From Deltaproteobacteria bacterium (GTDB taxonomy: Bacteria; Desulfobacterota; Syntrophia; Syntrophales; Smithellaceae): 11,318 bases of DNA. Positions 5,923 to 11,318 of the stretch are shown here, piece after piece. The stretch lies in NCBI GenBank assembly GCA_017860985.1, contig JAGFXG010000015.1, positions 1-11,318 on the forward strand. The letters are read 5' to 3'. How positions within the stretch are numbered: position 1 is the first letter of the stretch; each line of letters begins with the position of its first letter. A model generated the notes under the pieces. It saw nothing but the letters and a program-made list of their open reading frames with translations. It was not told the DNA's origin and ran no database searches. Position numbers and translations under genes: made by a program.

Positions 5923-7563
5923 TCAACCGGCAGGCTTCATTTCTATCAATGACGGATCGTAATCGTCCGGCTTCTCATACCCCAGAAGATTCAGAAGGGT
6001 TGCCGCTATATTGGACAGACCTTTTTCCCTGATATTCGCCATACGATATTCCCTTCGGTAAAGAGGGTCGTAGATGACAAAGGGGACCGGATTAAGGGAA
6101 TGCGCTGTTTTGACTGATTTTGTGCCTTTTTTATCTACGGTGAACATTTCGTCCGCATTGCCGTGGTCAGCAGTGATAACTGCAATGCCTTCCATTTCTT
6201 TGATCAGTACCAGCAAATCGCCGACACACTTATCCACCGTCTCGACTGCGATAATGGCCGCCTCCATCACTCCGGTATGCCCGACCATATCACCGTTCGG
6301 AAAATTGAGCCTTCCGAATTTATATTTTCCTGTCCGGAGCAGGTCCATAACGGTATCCGTTATCTCCTTCGCTTTCATTTTCGGAGCCTTATCAAATTCA
6401 ATCCTATCGGAAGGAATCTCCATATATGTTTCAAGGGATTCATCAACGTAGCCGGAACAGTTGCCATTCCAAAAGTAAGTCACGTGACCATATTTCTGAG
6501 TCTCGGATACGGCAAACGCTTTTACGTTTTCCGCGCAAAGGTACTCGCTGATAACACGATCAATCGCCGGGGGCTGTACAAGAAAATGGGGAGGGATATG
6601 GGCGTCCCCGTCATACTCCATCATTCCTGCGTAGAAAATATCCGGAAGAGGACCCCTGTCGAAATCGGAAAATTCCTTCTCGGAAAATGCCCTGGAAATC
6701 TCGATGGCGCGGTCGCCCCGGAAGTTGAAAAAGATCACCGCATCGCCGTCTTTGATTGTGCCCTTGGGCATCCCCGAATCATCAGCTACTACAAAGGCGG
6801 GCAGATACTGATCAGTTGCTTTCGGGTCTTCCTCGTAAAAGGTCTTAACCGCGTCGGAAGCGGACGGGAACTTTCTTCCCTCTCCCAGGACGTGGGCCTC
6901 CCATCCCCTCTTGACGATATTCCAATCTGAATTGTATCTGTCCATGGTTACCTTCATGCGGCCGCCGCCGGACGCCATGGCGTAATCAAGACCCTTTTCC
7001 TCTGAAATCTTCCTGAGTTTTTCCTCTGTGGGAAGAATGTAATTCAGCGCCGTTCTTTCCCCGACATCCCTGCCGTCAAGCAGGGCATGGAGCCTTACCC
7101 TGTTCAGATTCAGCGCGGCGCATTTATCGATCATGATGAATAACTGGTCAATATGCGAATGGACATTCCCGTCTGAGAGCAGCCCGATGAAGTGAATCGT
7201 TCCGCCGTTGCGAGAACGATGTACAATAGTGTCCCAGACATCGGATTGAAAAATCCTTCCTGTTTTGAGTGCCGTATTCACAAGGCGGGCCCCCTGGTCA
7301 AACACCCTGCCGGCCCCCATGGCGTTGTGGCCCACTTCGCTGTTTCCCATGTCATCATCTGAGGGCAGTCCGACAGCCGTACCATGGGCCTTGAGTTGCG
7401 TGTACAGATCAGACTTGAACAATCGATCAAGATTGGGTGTCTTGGCCCTGTAGACAGCATTCGTTTCATCTGCCTTGCCAATGCCTATGCCGTCCATGAT
7501 AACCAGCAGCAAGGGACCTTTTCTACCCGAAAAAGATTTCAATTTTTCAAGATGCAACGACAT
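5923..7563 (-). CDS. gpmI: 2,3-bisphosphoglycerate-independent phosphoglycerate mutase
   Basis: Converts 3-phosphoglycerate to 2-phosphoglycerate in glycolysis and gluconeogenesis, using two Mn ions and a phosphoserine intermediate in the cytoplasm. The alkaline-phosphatase-like residues are all present: D24 in VIMDGIG, nucleophile S75 in GNSEVGH, D425 and H429 in NGDMVGHTG, D466-H467 in TADHGNADE and H488 in TAHSLNP. Substrate-side motifs DGNVHSH (131-137), LLDGRDVGER (161-170) and FNFRGDRA (279-286) also fit. At 546 residues it is somewhat longer than the usual bacterial 510 or so, with about ten extra N-terminal residues and small insertions, but nothing is broken. The ATG at 7563 follows AAGGAG with an 8-nt spacer. 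It lies 52 nt after the crotonase gene on the same strand. No good terminator is visible after it. Confidence 0.97.
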   Translation of the reverse strand: MSLHLEKLKSFSGRKGPLLLVIMDGIGIGKADETNAVYRAKTPNLDRLFKSDLYTQLKAHGTAVGLPSDDDMGNSEVGHNAMGAGRVFDQGARLVNTALKTGRIFQSDVWDTIVHRSRNGGTIHFIGLLSDGNVHSHIDQLFIMIDKCAALNLNRVRLHALLDGRDVGERTALNYILPTEEKLRKISEEKGLDYAMASGGGRMKVTMDRYNSDWNIVKRGWEAHVLGEGRKFPSASDAVKTFYEEDPKATDQYLPAFVVADDSGMPKGTIKDGDAVIFFNFRGDRAIEISRAFSEKEFSDFDRGPLPDIFYAGMMEYDGDAHIPPHFLVQPPAIDRVISEYLCAENVKAFAVSETQKYGHVTYFWNGNCSGYVDESLETYMEIPSDRIEFDKAPKMKAKEITDTVMDLLRTGKYKFGRLNFPNGDMVGHTGVMEAAIIAVETVDKCVGDLLVLIKEMEGIAVITADHGNADEMFTVDKKGTKSVKTAHSLNPVPFVIYDPLYRREYRMANIREKGLSNIAATLLNLLGYEKPDDYDPSLIEMKPAG

Positions 7564-7615
7564 TCAACAATCTCCTTGACCTTTAGCCTTTTTCCTTGAA
7601 CTTTGATTCTGATAT

Positions 7616-8398
7616 CTATTTACCTATGAAATTTGGTTTTCTTTTCTCCAGAAACGCCTTCATACCTTCCTTTTGATCCTGCGTGCCGAAGCATTGCCCA
7701 ACCGCACTTAATTCCAGCTTCACCGCATTGTCCAGTGACATGTCATAGCCGTAATTGATGCTGTTTTTGGCCATTTTAAGGGCAAAACCCGGAAGCGTTG
7801 TAAATTTTTTGGCCATCTTTCCCGCCTCTTCCATCAGATTGGCAAGCGGAACCACTTTGTTCACTAAACCGATTTCATAGGCTCTCTGAGCGTTAATCTG
7901 CCCCCCGCCCAGAATAAGTTCCTTGGCAATGCCGGTCCCGACAAGTCTAGGCAGACGCTGGGTACCGCCCCAGCCGGGAAGGATCCCTATCAATATTTCC
8001 GGCTGCCCGAAAACAGCGTTTTCCGACGCAATGCGAATATCACAGGCCAGCGCGATCTCCGTCCCGCCTCCCAGTGCAAAGCCGTTGACGGCGGCAATAA
8101 CAGGTTTTCCCATTGTCTCCATAAAGCGGAGGGTTCCCTGTCCCAGTTCCATAAATTTTGTTACTTCCACCGGGGTGTAGTTCTGCATTTGCGATATGTC
8201 CGCGCCTGCCACAAAAGCCTTTTCTCCCGAACCGGTCACGATCAGCGCCTTCACCGCGTCATCCTGATCACACACCTGCAGCGCATGGGCCAGTTCAGAC
8301 ATCACCTCGGAATTCATTGCATTTAAAACCTTGGGGCGATTGAATGTAATGTTAGCTACTCCGTTTTCGACATTAAAAAGAATATTTTGATAGTCCAT
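7616..8398 (-). CDS. Enoyl-CoA hydratase / crotonase-family protein
   Basis: A 260-residue member of the crotonase superfamily, which in this context most likely hydrates a short-chain 2-enoyl-CoA (for example crotonyl-CoA) to the 3-hydroxyacyl-CoA in beta-oxidation. Both catalytic glutamates of true hydratases are present, E114 in ALGGGTEIALACD and E134 in FGQPEILIG, twenty residues apart as in the rat mitochondrial enzyme. The oxyanion-hole motifs AGADIS (65-69 region) and GGG (110-112) and the GWGGTQRLPR stretch (142-151) are intact. Length is standard. The ATG at 8398 follows AAAGGAG with a 7-nt spacer. Its place just after the EtfAB:menaquinone oxidoreductase gene supports a role in acyl-CoA oxidation or, reversibly, acyl-CoA formation. 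Isomerase or other crotonase activities are less likely with both glutamates kept. Confidence 0.93.
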   Translation of the reverse strand: MDYQNILFNVENGVANITFNRPKVLNAMNSEVMSELAHALQVCDQDDAVKALIVTGSGEKAFVAGADISQMQNYTPVEVTKFMELGQGTLRFMETMGKPVIAAVNGFALGGGTEIALACDIRIASENAVFGQPEILIGILPGWGGTQRLPRLVGTGIAKELILGGGQINAQRAYEIGLVNKVVPLANLMEEAGKMAKKFTTLPGFALKMAKNSINYGYDMSLDNAVKLELSAVGQCFGTQDQKEGMKAFLEKRKPNFIGK

Positions 8399-8418
8399 TG
8401 CAAATCTCCTTTAATAGT

Positions 8419-8452
8419 CAAAGAGCCCTTTCTTTGCAGATCGGGCTCTTTG
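8419..8452 (-). terminator. Strong intercistronic hairpin (attenuator or processing stem)
   Basis: A perfect 10-bp inverted repeat CAAAGAGCCC (8419-8428) and GGGCTCTTTG (8443-8452) with a 14-nt loop lies between the stop of the oxidoreductase gene (8486) and the crotonase start (8398). The downstream arm ends in CTCTTTG, with no real U-run after it on the minus strand. A partial terminator or an mRNA-stabilising stem is therefore more likely than a full stop. It would let the crotonase-gpmI part be expressed at a different level from the upstream gene. Confidence 0.55.
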
Positions 8453-8485
8453 TAAAATCATTTGATCATGTTGTTTGAAGTTGAA

Positions 8486-10639
8486 TTACACAGCGCAAAC
8501 ATCAACGGGCGGTTTAACTTCTTCCTTGCCCATAGCCTTGACAACCAGCTCGGCCAGATCCCATGCCTGCATCGTCTCTTCCTTTTGATTATCCTTGATG
8601 CCGTCGGACATCATGGTAAGGCAGAACGGACAGCCTACGGCAATCGTATCGGCGTTTACGGCAATTGCCTGCTTGGTGCGTGCATTGTTAATACGCTCTC
8701 CGATATCCTCTTCCATCCACATTCTCGCACCGCCGGCACCGCAGCAGAAGCTCTTGTCAAGACTTCTCTCCATCTCGACAACATTGATGCCGCGGATCGC
8801 CTTCAGAATCTGACGGGGCTGATCATAAATGTGATTGTAGCGGCCCAGGAAGCACGAATCGTGATAGACAAATGTTCCCTTGAGCGGCTCGGGCAACTTG
8901 ATTTTGCCGGTCGCAATCAGGTTGGCGATAATCTCTGTGTGATGATAAACTTCGAAATTTCCGCCGAAATTGGGGTAATCTTTTTTCAACGCGTTATAGC
9001 CGTGCGGGCAGATAGCGATGACTTTCTTCACCCCGTATCCGTTCATCACGTCAATATTAGCCTGTGCCAGTGACTGGAAGAGATACTCATTGCCGGAACG
9101 CATTGCGGAATCACCGCAACATCCTTCTTCCGTCCCCAGAATACCAAAGCTGACGCCTGCTTCCTGAAGGATCTTCGCAAATGCGACAGAAATCTTTTTG
9201 CCACGATCGTCAAACGAACCCGAACAACCCACGTAGAACAGATATTCGACGTTGGGGTCTTCGGCCAGCGTTTTGATGCCCATTTCCTTGGCCCAGTCGC
9301 CGCGAAGATGCGCACCCACGCCCCACGGGTTTGAATTGTTCTCCATATTGCGGCAGGTCAGCTGCAGTTCCGGAGCAAAATCCGCTTCGGTCAAAACCTT
9401 ATAACGGCGCATATCAATAATCTTTGGCACATGTTCAATCGACGCCGAACAGTGTTCCATACAATACATGCAGTTGGTGCAGGCCCAGAGCTCATGAAGG
9501 TCAACAACTTCGCCGACCAGCGCTTTCCCGGTTGCCTCCTCTGCCGCTGCCTCTGCCGGGGCTTCTCCTTCTGCGGGAGCACCTGTAAGTTTCGCGGCCT
9601 TCATAGCCTTAACTGCCTCCGGAACTTTTTCCAGCCAGTGCGTTTTGATATCCTGAACCATTTTCTTGGGTGAAAGGGGCTTGCCTGTCAGATAAGCCGG
9701 GCAACCGTCCTGACAACGGCCGCATCGTGTGCAGGCATCGGAATCAAAAATCTGTTTCCAGGTGAACTCTTCCAACTTACCAACGCCGAACGCTTCTGCA
9801 TTTTCAAAATCACGGATCGGTTCAATATAGCCCGTCGGTTTGAAGGACTGCAGGAAGTGGTTCGCCGGGGTTGTAATAATGTGCATGAGGCGGGAATACG
9901 GAATATAAGCGATGAAACTCAGGCCCAGAATCGCATGCACCCACCAGGTCAACTGATGCACGAGCCGGGCGGTATCAAGTTCAATCCCTGTAAAGGTACG
10001 GGATAAAAGCCAGCCCACGAACGACCAGTATTCCCAGGGAGGATTGGTCACATAAATGCGGAGTGCTTCTGCTATGAAACCGGTGATGATGATGGCGCCG
10101 ATGAGCAGAAGAACAATAACATCATCGGGTGTATTGTCGACTTCACCTTTGTAGCCCATACGATCCGGCTTTGCGACAAAGCGGCGATCGAGCGCAATGA
10201 TCACTCCGATCAGGACGAACAATCCGAAGAGATCCATCAGGAAAGAAAAGCCTAAATAAAAATTGCCTTTCAGGAATGTCCAGCTGAAGAGCGGTTCCGT
10301 AATATGATGCTGCCCTGCGTCAAATGCGGCACCGAAAATTAAAACAAAAAAACCAAAAAAGATCAAGGCGTGCATAATTCCCGGAAAAGGATCTTTCAAG
10401 ACTTTCTTTTGCAGGAAAACCTCCTCAAGAACGATCTTGACTCTTTCCTTCATATTGTCCAGGCGCATTTCCGGTTTGCCCATCGCCTTCCACATCAGCC
10501 AGCGGCGGTATACACCATAACCGAATATGGCAAGCGCAACGAACGTGAGAGCAAAAAGGATGATCTCAAACGCCGGCAGGGGAATGTTCCAGAAAACCTC
10601 GCGACCTTCATTACCTACAGAAAATTCATGTCCTTTCAT
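8486..10639 (-). CDS. EMO-type EtfAB:menaquinone oxidoreductase (NarI-like membrane domain plus HdrD-like Fe-S domains)
   Basis: A 717-residue membrane oxidoreductase. The N-terminal part (about 20-260) has several hydrophobic helices resembling the haem-b NarI/gamma subunit, with histidines (H90, H228, H235, H253) that could bind haem. Two ferredoxin-type motifs follow: C303-C306-C309-C313 (before P314) and C387-C390-C393-C397. Two CCG domains come next: C472, C507-C508, C544 and C596, C632-C633, C670, C673. This is the layout of the EtfAB:(methyl)menaquinone oxidoreductase (EMO) known from syntrophic fatty-acid oxidisers, which passes electrons from reduced EtfAB to menaquinone. The adjacent etfA supports this. 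Unusual points are an Ala/Glu-rich insert at about 354-370 and a Gly at 547 where the first CCG domain would have its last cysteine. The ATG at 10639 is preceded by GGAGG. A GlpC/LldE-like dehydrogenase subunit is a less likely reading. Confidence 0.9.
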   Translation of the reverse strand: MKGHEFSVGNEGREVFWNIPLPAFEIILFALTFVALAIFGYGVYRRWLMWKAMGKPEMRLDNMKERVKIVLEEVFLQKKVLKDPFPGIMHALIFFGFFVLIFGAAFDAGQHHITEPLFSWTFLKGNFYLGFSFLMDLFGLFVLIGVIIALDRRFVAKPDRMGYKGEVDNTPDDVIVLLLIGAIIITGFIAEALRIYVTNPPWEYWSFVGWLLSRTFTGIELDTARLVHQLTWWVHAILGLSFIAYIPYSRLMHIITTPANHFLQSFKPTGYIEPIRDFENAEAFGVGKLEEFTWKQIFDSDACTRCGRCQDGCPAYLTGKPLSPKKMVQDIKTHWLEKVPEAVKAMKAAKLTGAPAEGEAPAEAAAEEATGKALVGEVVDLHELWACTNCMYCMEHCSASIEHVPKIIDMRRYKVLTEADFAPELQLTCRNMENNSNPWGVGAHLRGDWAKEMGIKTLAEDPNVEYLFYVGCSGSFDDRGKKISVAFAKILQEAGVSFGILGTEEGCCGDSAMRSGNEYLFQSLAQANIDVMNGYGVKKVIAICPHGYNALKKDYPNFGGNFEVYHHTEIIANLIATGKIKLPEPLKGTFVYHDSCFLGRYNHIYDQPRQILKAIRGINVVEMERSLDKSFCCGAGGARMWMEEDIGERINNARTKQAIAVNADTIAVGCPFCLTMMSDGIKDNQKEETMQAWDLAELVVKAMGKEEVKPPVDVCAV

Positions 10640-10698
10640 TGATCCTCCAACAAAACTTGAGGGCTGATTCTTGTCTTATTATTATAATATCAAGCATC
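10640..10698 (-). promoter_or_regulatory. AT-rich leader with a probable promoter for the EMO-type gene
   Basis: Between the etfA terminator and the oxidoreductase start is a 59-nt leader. On the minus strand it contains overlapping -10-like sequences, TATAAT (10681-10686) and TATTAT (10684-10689). The TATTAT is preceded by TG one base away, an extended -10 arrangement. No good -35 is seen at 17 nt because that position falls inside the terminator's A/T tract and stem. GGAGG near 10644-10648 is the ribosome binding site. A promoter here is expected because the terminator separates this gene from etfA. Confidence 0.45.
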
Positions 10699-10737
10699 AA
10701 AAAAAGGTCTTTGCCCCGGCAATCCGGGACAAAGACC
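10699..10737 (-). terminator. Rho-independent terminator of the etf operon
   Basis: On the minus strand a 14-bp stem (10724-10737 pairing with 10706-10719, one G-U pair, ATTG loop) is followed directly by seven T (10699-10705). It begins 10 nt after the etfA stop codon. GC-rich stem, tight loop and U-run are all present, so this is a confident intrinsic terminator. Confidence 0.95.
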
Positions 10738-10746
10738 CTATGTGTT

Positions 10747-11318
10747 TTATGCAACCAGTTTCTTGCACACTGCCGTAAACTCGGGAATCACCTTGAACAG
10801 ATCATCCACAATACCGTAATCAGCTTTTGTAAAGATCGGGGCTTCCGCATCTTTATTGATTGCCACAATGCACTTGGATGAGCTCATGCCGGCCAGATGC
10901 TGAATCGCACCGGAGATGCCGCATGCGATGTACAGGTTCGGAGAAACAACCTTACCGGTCTGTCCGACCTGATCTTTCTGCGGACGCCAGCCGGCATCAA
11001 CTGCCGCGCGGGACGCGCCGACCGTGCCCTTGAGCACATCAGCCAGCTCTTCCAGAAGTTTGAATTCATCCGGGCCCTTCATGCCGCGGCCGCCGGAAAC
11101 GATCACGTTGGCTTCCGTCAGGTCGACCTTGCCGCTCGTGTCTTTCTGAACTTCCAGAACCTTGCTCTTCTGTGCGTCAACAGCAACATCCACCTTCGTT
11201 ACAGCACCGGCTTTGGCATTTTCTGCCGCCGGGAAAACATTGGGACGAAGTGATGCCATGGCCGGGGCGGAATTGAAAACCACTTCGCCAAAGCACTTGC
11301 CTGCATACATCGGGCGGA
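10747..11318 (-). CDS. etfA: Electron transfer flavoprotein alpha subunit, C-terminal part (5' end outside window)
   Basis: The frame enters from the right edge (RPMYAGK) and runs 190 codons to TAA at 10747, about the last three fifths of a typical EtfA of 310-330 residues. The FAD-binding C-terminal domain is clear: SGGRGMKG, then [12 protein letters not shown], then the conserved [31 protein letters not shown] and [10 protein letters not shown]. EtfA pairs with EtfB to carry electrons from acyl-CoA dehydrogenases. Here the likely acceptor is the membrane oxidoreductase encoded next, which takes the place of the unrelated ETF-QO found in aerobes. The gene ends at a strong terminator. etfB is expected just upstream, outside the window. 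The true start is not visible; the ATG at 11310 is internal. Confidence 0.96.
   Translation of the reverse strand, partial: RPMYAGKCFGEVVFNSAPAMASLRPNVFPAAENAKAGAVTKVDVAVDAQKSKVLEVQKDTSGKVDLTEANVIVSGGRGMKGPDEFKLLEELADVLKGTVGASRAAVDAGWRPQKDQVGQTGKVVSPNLYIACGISGAIQHLAGMSSSKCIVAINKDAEAPIFTKADYGIVDDLFKVIPEFTAVCKKLVA

Noticed and set aside
5768..5962. 64-codon forward ORF with a TTG start in the gpmI-ccdA gap
   Set aside because: No ribosome binding site, no recognisable protein features, and it overlaps the gpmI 3' end and the minus-strand promoter.
6163..6930. 255-codon forward ORF
   Set aside because: Antisense to gpmI, which has all its catalytic residues here; no family resemblance in the forward translation.
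8462..9073. 203-codon forward ORF
   Set aside because: Antisense to the conserved C-terminal CCG domains of the EMO-type gene.

Overview
The window looks like a chromosomal stretch of an anaerobic, Syntrophus/Smithella-like member of the Desulfobacterota (former Deltaproteobacteria). This is an inference. It rests on an etfA gene next to a membrane-bound, HdrD-like EtfAB:menaquinone oxidoreductase (EMO type) and a crotonase-type hydratase, a combination typical of bacteria that oxidise fatty or aromatic acids syntrophically. Every gene I can support lies on the minus strand, so transcription runs from the right end of the window to the left. I see no CRISPR array, tRNA, rRNA or intact mobile element.

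From right to left, the 3' part of etfA (10747-11318) ends at a textbook intrinsic terminator (10699-10737). The 717-codon EMO-type iron-sulfur/haem membrane oxidoreductase (8486-10639) follows with its own AT-rich leader. An 86-nt gap holding a perfect 10-bp hairpin separates it from an enoyl-CoA hydratase/crotonase gene (7616-8398). Next comes the cofactor-independent phosphoglycerate mutase gpmI (5923-7563). EtfAB collects electrons from acyl-CoA dehydrogenases, EMO passes them to menaquinone in the membrane, and the crotonase hydrates the enoyl-CoA product of the dehydrogenase step. gpmI belongs to central glycolysis/gluconeogenesis.

A 174-nt gap carries a good sigma70-type promoter with a 6-4-6 inverted repeat in its spacer. 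It drives a two-gene thiol-redox unit: a DsbD/CcdA-type membrane electron conduit with a TTG start (5035-5748) and a secreted TlpA-like thioredoxin with a CPGC active site (4515-5018). A further gap with nested inverted repeats precedes a tight four-gene run: a PspC-domain membrane protein (4139-4345), an alpha/beta hydrolase (3253-4080), a metallo-beta-lactamase-fold (glyoxalase II-like) hydrolase (2558-3223), and the ABC-F translation factor ettA (839-2524).

The left 840 bases hold little clear coding sequence. They contain a 39-codon minus-strand ORF (440-559) with a possible decayed upstream extension, a pair of 19-bp degenerate direct repeats, and a strong interrupted palindrome (131-163). 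The palindrome lies in the leader of a gene of which only the start and signal peptide (1-74) are in the window.

I find no wholly new multi-gene system here. The most interesting items are the loss of one expected cluster ligand in the first CCG domain of the EMO protein, the possible pseudogene or small-protein locus, and the palindromic leaders.
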